Shown one piece after another: positions 15,851 to 23,309 of a stretch of DNA of 23,309 nt; position 1 is the first letter of the stretch; each line of letters starts with the position of its first letter. Under the pieces are notes generated by a model. That model saw only the letters and a program-made list of their open reading frames with translations. It was not told where the DNA came from and did not search any database. Origin of the DNA: CAZBQG01 sp964493945 (lineage in GTDB: Bacteria; Pseudomonadota; Alphaproteobacteria; Rhodospirillales; UBA2165); the NCBI GenBank assembly GCA_964493945.1, contig CAZBQG010000033.1:1-23309 (forward strand), in the 5' to 3' direction. A program made the translations under genes and the position numbers.

Positions 15851-16417
15851 ATGGCAGAGGGTAAAACGCCGCCTGACGGGCCGGCACTGATAAAAAAATA
15901 CGCCAACCGAAGGCTTTACAATACGGCGACGGCGTCGTTCGTCACCCTGGATGACCTTCATGAGATGGTCAAACGGGGAGAGGAATTCACAGTACAAGAT
16001 GCCAAGACCGGGAAAGACCTGACCAATTCCATATTGGCCCAGATCATCGCCGAAGAGGAAAGCAGGGGATCCAACCTGTTTTCCAGCAACTATCTGCGCC
16101 AGATTCTGAAGCTCTACAGTGATGGGGCCAGCGGGGAATTATCCAGCTTTATGGAACGCAGCATGGAAAGCTTCGCCAGCAGCCATAATGAAATGCTGGA
16201 ACGCATGCAGGATAGTCTGGGAGCCGGCGATGCCCTGGAAAAGCTGACCGAGATGGGGCGGCAAAACTTTGAACTTTTTCAAAAATCCATGCAGAACTTC
16301 GCCCCCGCGGCATCCGAAAAAGCATCTGGGGACTCCCGGACGGAAGAAATCGATAAATTGACCCAGGAACTTGCGGAAATGCAAAAGCGCCTGGACGCGC
16401 TCTCCAAAGATAAATGA
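15851..16417 (+). CDS. phaR: PHA synthesis repressor PhaR
   Basis: The 188-aa product has the conserved N-terminal DNA-binding region of PhaR: LIKKYANRRLYNTATASFVT (13-32), then LDDLHEMVKRGEEFTVQDAK and GKDLTNSILAQIIAEEE, followed by the granule-associated segment LFSSNYLRQILKLYSDG. The C-terminus is a helical, coiled-coil-like tail (EIDKLTQELAEMQKRLDALS). PhaR senses nascent PHA or granules and represses phasin genes and itself when no polymer is present. The three palindromes in the divergent region fit this role. phaJ follows 12 bp later on the same strand, so the two are probably co-transcribed. Confidence 0.95.
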   Translation: MAEGKTPPDGPALIKKYANRRLYNTATASFVTLDDLHEMVKRGEEFTVQDAKTGKDLTNSILAQIIAEEESRGSNLFSSNYLRQILKLYSDGASGELSSFMERSMESFASSHNEMLERMQDSLGAGDALEKLTEMGRQNFELFQKSMQNFAPAASEKASGDSRTEEIDKLTQELAEMQKRLDALSKDK

Positions 16418-16429
16418 AGGACCAGAATA

Positions 16430-16867
16430 ATGAATAACCAGCCAAAAAAGTTTTTTGGTGATGTCACTGAGAATATGAGCGGCGAGATTTCCAAGGTGAT
16501 CAGTGACGAAGACGTCCGGTCTTTCGCGGTGGCCACCACCGATACCAACCCCCTGCATCTGGATGATGAGTATGCCAAGACCTCTGTCTTCGGCCAAAGG
16601 ATCAGCCATGGCATACTGGTCTCTGGCTTGATATCGGCGGTCTTTGGCCGGGAATTTCCAGGGCCAGGCTGGATTTACGTGAAACAGACCCTCAACTTCA
16701 AGGCGCCGGTTTATATCGATGATGAGGTCACGGCCAGGGTCCGGGTAACCAAACTGATCCCCAAAAAGAAATTCGTGGAATTCAAAACCGAATGTCTGGT
16801 GGGCGAAAAGGTTGTGCTGGAGGGCGAGGCTACATTGATGTCGCCCCGGCGGCAAAAAGCGGATTAG
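16430..16867 (+). CDS. phaJ: MaoC-like (R)-specific enoyl-CoA hydratase, PhaJ type
   Basis: The 145-aa product is a single hot-dog-fold hydratase. The hydratase-2 motif reads DTNPLHLDDEYAKTSVFGQR, with catalytic Asp38 and His43, followed by SHGILVSGLIS. Such enzymes convert trans-2-enoyl-CoA from beta-oxidation to (R)-3-hydroxyacyl-CoA, the substrate of PhaC. Its place 12 bp after phaR supports the PHA role, though MaoC-like hydratases also act in other pathways. GAAGGA precedes the ATG. The stop overlaps the convergent adenylation-domain gene by 4 bp. Confidence 0.88.
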   Translation: MNNQPKKFFGDVTENMSGEISKVISDEDVRSFAVATTDTNPLHLDDEYAKTSVFGQRISHGILVSGLISAVFGREFPGPGWIYVKQTLNFKAPVYIDDEVTARVRVTKLIPKKKFVEFKTECLVGEKVVLEGEATLMSPRRQKAD

Positions 16868-18186
16868 GGGGTAAATTTTCCGTCTTTGTCCAGGGTGCCG
16901 GTCTGGCCGGTGCGGAACCACCCATCATCGGTGAAAGCCTGTTCAGTGGCGGCGGGATCATTCAGATAGCCGGGAAACAGGGAACAGCCCCTGATCTCGG
17001 CCTCCCCTTCGACGTTCACCCGCACCTCATGGCCGCCCCCGACGCCCACGAATTCGGCCCTTCCCCAGAGAGGGTGCTGTAGGCAGTCTTGAGAATTTTT
17101 TTCCGGCTGCGAGCTATCCAGAAATGCCATACTGGGTTTCTCAGGCCCATCCCCGATCAGCACTGCGCCCCCGGCACCCAAAGCCATATGGAAGGTAAAC
17201 AGACTGATGGGATGGCCCAGGGGCTCCGGGCAAGCGAGCCTGTCGGCGGGCTGGATATTGAACTCCTTTCCCCCGTGGCGAGCTGCGCTCAGTATATTCT
17301 GGTAAGTCAGGGGCACACCCTTCGGGTTATCGCCGGGCGTCGAGAGCAGCAACACAGGATCGGCGCCGACCGGTGGATTTGGCGTAACCAGCGGCTCGTC
17401 TGATATGAGATCTTCGAATTTCACCGACCCTGCCGGTGCCTCATCACCGACAATGATCACATGTTCAAAATTCGCCAGATCATGATCCCGGGATTGGCAA
17501 ACGAAGGCCCTGGCTTTTCCGGACTGGGCCATTTCCGGCAGCATGACCCCGCCAAAACTTGCGATCGCCAGATAGGCGGCGAGAAACTGGGCGCCACCCG
17601 GCAGATCGACGCTGATCACATCGCCCTTCATCAAACTGAGCCTCATAAGCCCAACCGCCAGACCTTCCGCCCGGGCTTTCAGTTCCCCATAACTGATCAC
17701 ATCGCCACCCTCGATGATGGCGGGCGCCTCGGGCGTTTGGTCCGCCGCCCGGGCCAGCCAACCGCCAAGGGTTTCGTTGGTCCAATCGCCCCGCTCCAGA
17801 TAGTGCGCAACCCGGCCCGGCGGAAAGGCCAGGGCTTCGCGCAATTCCATGGCGGCCTCGTTGAATTTCAGCCGCTCCTCCGGATGCTCATAATCGTCTT
17901 TGTTCCAACGCCGCCCGCCACCGAGCGCAAAAATGCGGCGGTGCTGATCAATCCGGTGATATTTCCGTTCCATGAAGATGCGGACCACACCCACCTGTTC
18001 GCTGAGCAATCCGATGCGCTCACCGATCTCGGTGTCGGTCAATCCGGTTCCGTCGCGCTTGGCCCGGATGGCATCGAAATCCAATTGGCGAACGGCATCG
18101 CCCGTCCGGCGCTGCTTGTTGAGGCTTAATTTGAAAACGGTCTCGCCGTAAGCCTCGATCATCCGGTCGGTTACGCCATAAGCCAA
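16864..18186 (-). CDS. Shortened, probably non-catalytic AMP-binding (ANL) protein with HTH-like N-terminus
   Basis: Residues about 135-440 of this 440-aa product resemble an acyl-CoA synthetase: SYGELKARAEGLAVGLMRL (165-183), a P-loop-like LSTPGDNPKGVPLTYQNI (281-298), and GWFRTGQTGTLDKDG (422-436). Key parts are missing. The P-loop lacks the usual TSGTTG pattern, the stretch with YGxTE is deleted, the ribose-binding Asp of the TGD motif is Gln427, and the C-terminal domain with the catalytic Lys is absent. Residues 1-130 are not part of the ANL family; LTDTEIGERIGLLSEQVGVV (49-68) looks like a helix-turn-helix, followed by basic residues. The frame is intact, so it may be a sensor or regulator rather than a pseudogene. 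The TTG start at 18186 has GCGAGG 8 nt upstream, and the stop of the Fe-S gene lies 1 bp before it. Confidence 0.7.
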   Translation of the reverse strand: MAYGVTDRMIEAYGETVFKLSLNKQRRTGDAVRQLDFDAIRAKRDGTGLTDTEIGERIGLLSEQVGVVRIFMERKYHRIDQHRRIFALGGGRRWNKDDYEHPEERLKFNEAAMELREALAFPPGRVAHYLERGDWTNETLGGWLARAADQTPEAPAIIEGGDVISYGELKARAEGLAVGLMRLSLMKGDVISVDLPGGAQFLAAYLAIASFGGVMLPEMAQSGKARAFVCQSRDHDLANFEHVIIVGDEAPAGSVKFEDLISDEPLVTPNPPVGADPVLLLSTPGDNPKGVPLTYQNILSAARHGGKEFNIQPADRLACPEPLGHPISLFTFHMALGAGGAVLIGDGPEKPSMAFLDSSQPEKNSQDCLQHPLWGRAEFVGVGGGHEVRVNVEGEAEIRGCSLFPGYLNDPAATEQAFTDDGWFRTGQTGTLDKDGKFTP

Positions 18187-18187
18187 T

Positions 18188-19090
18188 TTATTTGCCTCGC
18201 CTGAGGGCTTGGCTGCGCTTCAGGGAATTCGCCCCGGGCGCGGTCTGGGTGATCGGGCAGACCCGCATGCATTCATAACAAAGCGACAGCAATTCACCGG
18301 CGCCGATGGATAATTTATACCAGATGACCTGGTTCTCCGGCCCGTGCAGGGCCATGCCCCTCTCCATCTTGTCTTTGGCATCCAGGGTGTCCAGCAAGAT
18401 ACTGGGGATGGCTTCGTATTGTTGGGTCATGGTGGCGCAGGCATGGGCGTCATATTCCATTTCGGCAACCTTGCCGTCCTCGCCGATGCTGCCCCGCAGA
18501 CATTCCACCGGACAAAAGCGCATGCAGGGCGTCTGGCCCGATTGCCGGTAGAGCTTGACGCAGGACGGATGAGGGCAGGGATTTTCCGCCAAGGGCTTGT
18601 CGGCCGGAAGCTCCATTTCGGTAAAGACCGAAGCGATATACATGAGCCCGAATTCCGGATGCAGCAAAATATCGCCGGCCATGGAACGCGCCCCAAGCCC
18701 AGCCAGTTCGGCGTGCAGCTTCAAGCTTTGCAAAGGGACCCGCGCCCCTTTTTCCGGATCCATATCGGGCGGGCAGAAAATGGAGCGGTAGCCGAATTTG
18801 TTTTCGATATAAAAGGCCAGGCCGTAGGCGGTGCGATAGGCCATGGTCTCAGTATCGCCGATATAGGCCAGGGTTTTGGCATTGGCCGCCCAGGCGCCGG
18901 CCGTGCCGCCGCCGACGCCCAGGCTGATGACGGATTTCACGCGGGGAAACATGTCGCGGGGCCCGTATCCAGGCGGCGCGACTTTCTCCACGGCATCCAG
19001 ATCGGCGACGCCGAACACTAGAGCACCTTTTTTCTTGCAGTACGCTTCCAGCGCCGCTTTCGCTTCCTCGGGATCAAAGCTCTCCGGCAT
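18188..19090 (-). CDS. QueG-like iron-sulfur protein of unknown substrate
   Basis: The 300-aa product resembles the ferredoxin and N-terminal parts of epoxyqueuosine reductase and reductive dehalogenases. The N-terminus (KKGALVFGVADLDAVEKVAP, then FPRVKSVISLGVGGG) fits that family. Cysteines are grouped as in two [4Fe-4S] clusters: NPCPHPSC, TPCMRFCPVEC, an isolated Cys in YDAHACATM, and LCYECMRVCP near the C-terminus. It is shorter than QueG (about 380 aa) and lacks its C-terminal HEAT-like repeats, so I do not call it queG. It has no Tat signal, unlike respiratory dehalogenases. It ends 1 bp before the adenylation-domain gene and begins 7 bp after the flavoprotein gene. A redox role in the same pathway is likely but unproven. 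Confidence 0.7.
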   Translation of the reverse strand: MPESFDPEEAKAALEAYCKKKGALVFGVADLDAVEKVAPPGYGPRDMFPRVKSVISLGVGGGTAGAWAANAKTLAYIGDTETMAYRTAYGLAFYIENKFGYRSIFCPPDMDPEKGARVPLQSLKLHAELAGLGARSMAGDILLHPEFGLMYIASVFTEMELPADKPLAENPCPHPSCVKLYRQSGQTPCMRFCPVECLRGSIGEDGKVAEMEYDAHACATMTQQYEAIPSILLDTLDAKDKMERGMALHGPENQVIWYKLSIGAGELLSLCYECMRVCPITQTAPGANSLKRSQALRRGK

Positions 19091-19097
19091 TCCTGGC

Positions 19098-19529
19098 CTA
19101 TTCCAAGGGCTTATGATTCAGGGCTTCGGCCCGTTCCACATTGATGACGACGGCATATCCTTTTTTATCCGGGTCCCGGTCCCGTTCCGGCTGCACCATG
19201 TCGGTCCAGATTTTTTCCCGCATATCGCCATCTTTGTGCACCACCGCCGTTCCGTAAAAGCGAGCGATACCGCCCATGGGCAAAAGACCGTCCTTGCGGG
19301 TTTCGGGATCGTGGAAAAAGACCGTAACCTTGGTGCCGTCTTCCACATTTTCGTGGGTCGTGCCACCGCCCCGGTTCCAATATCCCATGGTATCGCCGTC
19401 CAGAATAACGATGGAGCCGCGCGGGCTCGCCTGGGCATAACCGTCGGGCTGGTTGGTGCAGACAAGGCACACATTGTTCGGATAGGCCTTGTTGATGAAG
19501 TCCCAAAGTTTTTCAGGAATTTTTGCCAA
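19098..19529 (-). CDS. PNPOx-like FMN-binding split-barrel protein
   Basis: The 143-aa product looks like a small pyridoxamine-phosphate-oxidase-type split barrel (VCLVCTNQPDGYAQASPRGS, then GYWNRGGGTTHENVEDGTKV and GLLPMGGIARFYGTAVVH). Members bind FMN, F420 or haem and reduce varied substrates; this one lacks the PdxH substrate residues, so a vitamin B6 role is unlikely. There is no ATG at the start: the TTG at 19529 follows a strong AGGAGG at 5 nt, which fixes the start. It is separated from the upstream GST gene by 66 bp and from the downstream Fe-S gene by 7 bp. With that gene it could form a small flavin and iron-sulfur redox pair, which is inference. Confidence 0.72.
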   Translation of the reverse strand: MAKIPEKLWDFINKAYPNNVCLVCTNQPDGYAQASPRGSIVILDGDTMGYWNRGGGTTHENVEDGTKVTVFFHDPETRKDGLLPMGGIARFYGTAVVHKDGDMREKIWTDMVQPERDRDPDKKGYAVVINVERAEALNHKPLE

Positions 19530-19595
19530 TGCTTCCTCCTGCTTTTCTATCTAGGTGAGGGTAAGCATCCCCCATCTCCGATAGGGCCGCCCATG

Positions 19596-20345
19596 TCAAG
19601 CGGACTTTAAATGGGGGTGGGTATCCGAAAAGCGCGCACCTTCATAAAAGGTCTCTTTAAAGGATGCCCGTGCCTGAAACCGGCTCAGCCAGTCGGTGAC
19701 CAGAGGGAAATCATCCTGCCAGATATGTGCCATGCCCAGATCCTCCATGCGGTCAATAGAGCGGACGACGCATATATCGGCCAGGGTAAACTGCTCGCCC
19801 ATCAGCCAGGGCACGCCCTTGGCCAGGGCCTCTTCCATGCGCGCCACGGTGTCGGCGATGTCATTGATGGCCTTTTCTATTTCCCTTTCCGTAAACCCGT
19901 CCAGGCCCATCTGACGGTAAAAATGTTTGCGCAGGGGCCGGGCCGTGGCGGCAGCTTCTAATTCGCTTTCGCTGAGATTCTTAAAGCCCGCCAGGAGCAC
20001 CATGTTGAAGGACGGATAGCGCACCGCCGGCGTCGGGACCTCTTCGAAATAGCGCAGCCATTTGCGCATATGGGCGCGAGCCACCGGATCGGCGGGCGTC
20101 AGGCTAACTTCGGGGAAGACTTCGTCCAGATATTCGCAGATCACGGAAGAATCCATAATCACCGCGCCGTCATGGATCAGGGTAGGCACCACGCCGTTGG
20201 GGTTGAGCTTCAGATATTCCGGCGATATATGCTCGCCATTGGCTGAATTGAACCTTGTATCGGTCCATTCCAGCCCCTTTTCCGCGAGACAAATCCTGAC
20301 CTTCTGACTGCAGGTGGAGGGTGAAAAATTATAAAGTTCGAGCAT
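19596..20345 (-). CDS. Glutathione S-transferase family protein
   Basis: The 249-aa product has an N-terminal thioredoxin-like domain (MLELYNFSPSTCSQKVRICL) with Ser10 and Cys12 as candidate glutathione-activating residues, the cis-Pro region NPNGVVPTLIHDG, and the glutathione-contact DSSVICEYLDE. The all-helical C-terminal domain has the family motif GEQFTLADICVVRSIDRM. The opening resembles LigF-type and related bacterial GSTs that act on aromatic ethers, but the substrate cannot be read from sequence. It begins 5 bp after the stop of the Fe-S subunit gene, so it is almost certainly co-transcribed with the molybdoenzyme. A role in handling a reactive aromatic intermediate is possible. Confidence 0.85.
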   Translation of the reverse strand: MLELYNFSPSTCSQKVRICLAEKGLEWTDTRFNSANGEHISPEYLKLNPNGVVPTLIHDGAVIMDSSVICEYLDEVFPEVSLTPADPVARAHMRKWLRYFEEVPTPAVRYPSFNMVLLAGFKNLSESELEAAATARPLRKHFYRQMGLDGFTEREIEKAINDIADTVARMEEALAKGVPWLMGEQFTLADICVVRSIDRMEDLGMAHIWQDDFPLVTDWLSRFQARASFKETFYEGARFSDTHPHLKSA

Positions 20346-20350
20346 GGAAG

Positions 20351-21187
20351 CTAGATCCGTATCTCACCCAGATTGACGCTGACGCCCAATTCCACATCCA
20401 GGCTTTTGCTGGTGCCACCGAACTCGATCTCGACCCGGTGGGCGCCGCTATTCTCATCCAGATGATCGAAGGTGAAATCCCCGTAATTATCGGACGTGGT
20501 TTCCGCCACCTTGTCGCTTCCCTTATAGAGGATGACTTTGGCGCCTTCGATACAATCCACGGCCCCATCTTTTTCCTCCTCCAGGCTGCCGCCGATAAAG
20601 CATTTTTCAAAGCGGTGCAGATTCTTATACCAGACCCGGGGCTTGGTGCCGTGTTCGGGATGGAGGTTTTCCAAACCTTGATCCTGAGCTATTTCTTGCA
20701 TTGTTCCATCGTCGGTTTTTAGGGCGGTAATGGCAGCGGTGGCACAGACCTGGGCGGCGCGCGGTTCCTTCCAGCCGTCATCCAGCAGATGGGCGTCGAA
20801 AATCCAGTGCTGGGGCAATTCCAACTCCTCGTTCCACCAGATGGCATCATAGGGACAGCTTTCCACCAGTTGCTTCTGGCCCTTCGTCTTTTGGGGATCG
20901 ATGATAACGATCCCGTCATCGCGTTTGGTGACCGCGCCATCCTTAGCCGCCTCGATGCAGGGCGCTTCGTCGCAATGCTGGCACATGACCGGCAGGAAGG
21001 CGACGTCGACCAAGGGCACACTGCCTCTTTCTTTTCGGCGGATCTGTATCCACTGGTGGCCGTGTTTGGGCATTTCCGCCGCATAGCCGGGGAAATCGTT
21101 GCCTACATATTCGTCGTGGCAGGCCAATGTACACATGTTACAGGCGGTACATTTGGCGACATCGACGATCAGGTTCCATTTTTCCAT
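20351..21187 (-). CDS. Transhydroxylase-like iron-sulfur subunit (BthL type), one cluster apparently lost
   Basis: The 278-aa product matches the small subunit of pyrogallol-phloroglucinol transhydroxylase as I remember it: a ferredoxin-like domain, KPRVWYKNLHRFEK (182-195), and a C-terminal beta-sandwich of transthyretin or Cna-B type (GAKVILYKGSDKVAETTSDN onwards). Cysteines: 13, 16, 19, 23; 69, 72, 77; 111; 148. Pairing by the usual rule gives one complete cluster from 13, 16, 19, 148 and one from 69, 72, 77, 111. The Pelobacter protein also has KCTMC and PRC; here these read HWIFD and PRA, so the third cluster's own ligands are gone and Cys23 is left unpaired. There is no signal peptide. 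GAGAGG precedes the ATG by about 10 nt. It lies 28 bp after the large-subunit gene. Confidence 0.85.
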   Translation of the reverse strand: MEKWNLIVDVAKCTACNMCTLACHDEYVGNDFPGYAAEMPKHGHQWIQIRRKERGSVPLVDVAFLPVMCQHCDEAPCIEAAKDGAVTKRDDGIVIIDPQKTKGQKQLVESCPYDAIWWNEELELPQHWIFDAHLLDDGWKEPRAAQVCATAAITALKTDDGTMQEIAQDQGLENLHPEHGTKPRVWYKNLHRFEKCFIGGSLEEEKDGAVDCIEGAKVILYKGSDKVAETTSDNYGDFTFDHLDENSGAHRVEIEFGGTSKSLDVELGVSVNLGEIRI

Positions 21188-21215
21188 GGGATTATTTCCT
21201 CTCGAAATCTATCGC

Positions 21216-23309
21216 TTAGCTGGCCGGCACGGCTTCTGAAGCCGGCTGGGTTGTTTCTCCGGGTGCCGGACGGCGCTCAAAATCGGTCTTTCCGTCCCAT
21301 AATTCGATTTCCACCATGCACACGCCGGCGGCCATGGAATGACCCTGCTTGAGCTGGCTGCGCCCAGGCGTCAGCAGGTTCATCACCCCGCCCCGGTCAA
21401 CCGATTTCCCCGGCTCGCCCATGGGGTCATAATCCGCACAGGATTCGAAACTGTGGGCGGTGCCGGGTATAAGGCGCTGGGTCACCTTGGCGGCGCAGAT
21501 GACGGCGCCCCGGTGGTTGTGAACCTTGACCAGATCGTGCTGCTTGATACCGCGGCTGGCGGCGTCCTCTTCGTTCAGCCTGACGACCCAATAGCGGTAG
21601 CCATCCACCAGCACCCGGTGTTCGTCGATGCTGTTGATGAAGCTGTCCTTTTTGTCGCCTTGGGTATGGAAGCTGAAGCGTGGATGAGGGGTCAAAAGTT
21701 GCAGCGGAAATTGGGCGGCAAGTTCGGTCGCCGCCGGCCCTTCCCAACTTGGTGTGTATTTGGGCAGGGGCAGCCGTTCCGGATCGCCGGGATCAAACCG
21801 TTTCAGGCTTTGTGCCTCAAACTCGATTTTGCCCGATTGGGTCTGCAAGCCTTCCAGATATTCCTCGGTATAATCGGACGGCAGCGGCATGGGTTCGGGC
21901 ACATCTTTTTTGCGTCCCTCATAGAACCAGCGCCAGGAACAGGGATGGCGCAGTTTCTCTTTGGTCTCCGGCGCTGGGACGGCATAACCTTTGCGGATAA
22001 AATCCTTCCAGGCGAATCTTTGCGGCATGTCGGAACTTTCGTAAAGGCGCCGCACCCAATCGATCTCGTTCATGCCTTCCGAGAAATAGGCGGACAGGCC
22101 CAGACGTTTGCAGATATCCAGGAAGATCTGATAGTCGGACCGGGATTCCCCAAGCGGCTCGATGACTTTGTGCTGGAAGATGATTACCCGGTGATTGAGC
22201 TGGGTGTAGCCGTGATAGGCATAACCGCCGAGCCCCGCCCATTCGGAAATATCGACGCGCTCGAAATTGGTGCAGGCCGGCAAGATGACATCGGCGAATT
22301 TTGCCTCACCCTCCATCCAGATGGATTGGTTGGTGACGAATTCCAGGTTCTCCGATTGGTACATTTCCACGTGGCGATGGGAATCAGGCATGGTGCCGAT
22401 GATCGAGCCGCCGATTTTGTAGAGCATCTTGACCGGCGAGTAGCCCTTCTTGGGATAGGTGATTTTGTTGAACTGGGCTTCGATGCTGCGCCCGTCCCAG
22501 GCATAACCTTCGGCCTTGCCATGGGTGATGGCATCGGAAATATGAAGCCTGGGAATAACTTGTTCCACCGTATTGACGCTGGGCAGCTGGGGCATCCGTT
22601 GATAAAGCTCCACGGACATGGCCGTGTGGTGCAAATCGCCCGACATGCCGCCATCGGCATAACCGGGGAAGAAGAAATTCACATCCACCGGCGTTCCCCA
22701 CTGCATGTGGCCCATATTGACGCCTTCCCTGCCGATACCCTGCATGGCAATCAGGCAAACCAGCATACGGGCCCATTGGCCGCCGGTGGCGTTGCGACAG
22801 GCGCCGCCATGGCCGTTGCCCCAACCGCCGGCGCCCAGATAGGTCTTCTTCGTGCCCCATTCGCGGGCCAGCGCGCGGACGGTCTTGGCCGGAACGCCGG
22901 TTTCCGCCTCCTGCCATTCCGGTGTCTTGGGGGTGCCGTCTTCCTTGCCCAGAATGTAATCGCTCCACTTATCGAATCCGGTGGTTTTGGTGGCAACAAA
23001 CTCTCTGTCATAAAGGTCTTCGGTGATCCACACATGGGCGATGGCCAGCGCCAAGGCCGGTGAAGTGGACGGCTTGGGCGCGATCCATTTGCCCCCCAAA
23101 AGCTGGGCGGACTCGTTAAAGTATGGATCGATATGGACCACCTTGATGCCCAATTCCTTGAGCCAAAGGCGCCGGGTAGTGCCTTCGAGGGCACCGTAGG
23201 AACCGCTCGTGGCTTCCGGATTGGCCGACCAGAAAACCACCATCTCGGAATTTTGCATCAGGTCCTCGACGCCGCCATAGGTTTCCGACTGGCCGACCCG
23301 CATGCTCTG
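21216..23309 (-). CDS. Transhydroxylase-like molybdopterin large subunit (AthL type), partial
   Basis: This is the C-terminal 697 codons of a DMSO-reductase-family enzyme; the frame is still open at the window edge and about 180 residues should be missing, if the 875-aa Pelobacter subunit is a guide. Visible features: WSANPEATSGSYG and VVHIDPYFNESA of the cofactor domain, WGNGHGGACRNATGGQWARM, and a C-terminal dinucleotide-binding domain (TPHPRFSFHTQGDKKDSFIN, HSFESCADYDPMGEPGKS, GGVMNLLTPGR) that closely resembles transhydroxylase. The Mo ligand (Ser in the known enzyme) and the catalytic His and Asp lie in the missing part. The known enzyme moves hydroxyl groups between polyhydroxybenzenes with no net redox change. 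The actual substrate here is unknown. It heads a six-gene leftward run as far as seen. Confidence 0.85.
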   Translation of the reverse strand, partial: QSMRVGQSETYGGVEDLMQNSEMVVFWSANPEATSGSYGALEGTTRRLWLKELGIKVVHIDPYFNESAQLLGGKWIAPKPSTSPALALAIAHVWITEDLYDREFVATKTTGFDKWSDYILGKEDGTPKTPEWQEAETGVPAKTVRALAREWGTKKTYLGAGGWGNGHGGACRNATGGQWARMLVCLIAMQGIGREGVNMGHMQWGTPVDVNFFFPGYADGGMSGDLHHTAMSVELYQRMPQLPSVNTVEQVIPRLHISDAITHGKAEGYAWDGRSIEAQFNKITYPKKGYSPVKMLYKIGGSIIGTMPDSHRHVEMYQSENLEFVTNQSIWMEGEAKFADVILPACTNFERVDISEWAGLGGYAYHGYTQLNHRVIIFQHKVIEPLGESRSDYQIFLDICKRLGLSAYFSEGMNEIDWVRRLYESSDMPQRFAWKDFIRKGYAVPAPETKEKLRHPCSWRWFYEGRKKDVPEPMPLPSDYTEEYLEGLQTQSGKIEFEAQSLKRFDPGDPERLPLPKYTPSWEGPAATELAAQFPLQLLTPHPRFSFHTQGDKKDSFINSIDEHRVLVDGYRYWVVRLNEEDAASRGIKQHDLVKVHNHRGAVICAAKVTQRLIPGTAHSFESCADYDPMGEPGKSVDRGGVMNLLTPGRSQLKQGHSMAAGVCMVEIELWDGKTDFERRPAPGETTQPASEAVPAS

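Noticed and set aside
21339..23063. A 574-codon open frame on the + strand opposite the molybdoenzyme large subunit
   Set aside because: It mirrors a well-recognised gene; its product has no recognisable motif and its openness follows from high third-position GC in the sense gene.
1..23309. CRISPR arrays, insertion sequences, tRNA or rRNA genes
   Set aside because: No regularly spaced repeats, transposase motifs, terminal inverted repeats or RNA-gene signatures were seen on either strand.

Overview
The window reads as a chromosomal segment of an alphaproteobacterium of moderately high G+C. The clade is suggested by a ChpT-type histidine phosphotransferase, a small DUF6489-type protein beside phaC, and PhaR-type control of polyhydroxyalkanoate (PHA) storage. 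Genes are densely packed. I see no rRNA, tRNA, CRISPR array, insertion sequence or phage gene. A finer taxonomic placement is not supported by what I can see.

Layout. (1) 1-283: no gene, several short inverted repeats. (2) 284-925: chpT (-). (3) 1058-9500: a molybdenum and formate island. It holds an NAD-linked formate dehydrogenase (a NuoE-NuoF-like fused beta subunit, then a molybdopterin alpha subunit), a one-domain ModE-like regulator, a DUF364 protein, mobA and fdhD (translationally linked), a small unknown ORF, and moaA. In front of moaA lie a perfect FNR/FixK-type box and a ModE-type Mo-box. (4) 9594-11427: nadK (+), convergent with pyrD (-). (5) 11455-13023: a TPR-sulfotransferase. 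(6) 13134-16867: a PHA module. The phasin, phaC and DUF6489 genes run left; phaR and phaJ run right. Three near-identical palindromes between the two arms fit PhaR operators. (7) 16864-23309: a leftward run that looks like one operon. In transcription order it holds the large subunit (5' end outside the window) and small subunit of a pyrogallol-phloroglucinol transhydroxylase-like molybdoenzyme, a glutathione S-transferase, a PNPOx-like split-barrel flavoprotein, a QueG-like iron-sulfur protein, and a shortened adenylation-domain protein with an unusual N-terminus.

How they fit together. MoaA starts molybdopterin synthesis, MobA attaches GMP, and FdhD sulfurates the cofactor for formate dehydrogenase. 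The transhydroxylase-like enzyme at the right end would also use the bis-MGD cofactor. Formate dehydrogenase would pass formate electrons to NAD+. The PHA module stores carbon and reducing power.

Most interesting parts: the transhydroxylase-like operon, whose small subunit appears to have lost one complete [4Fe-4S] cluster compared with the Pelobacter enzyme as I remember it and which ends in an apparently catalytically dead adenylation protein; and the two regulatory regions (FNR plus Mo-box at moaA, three-palindrome operator at phaP/phaR). Family comparisons are from memory; no database search was run.
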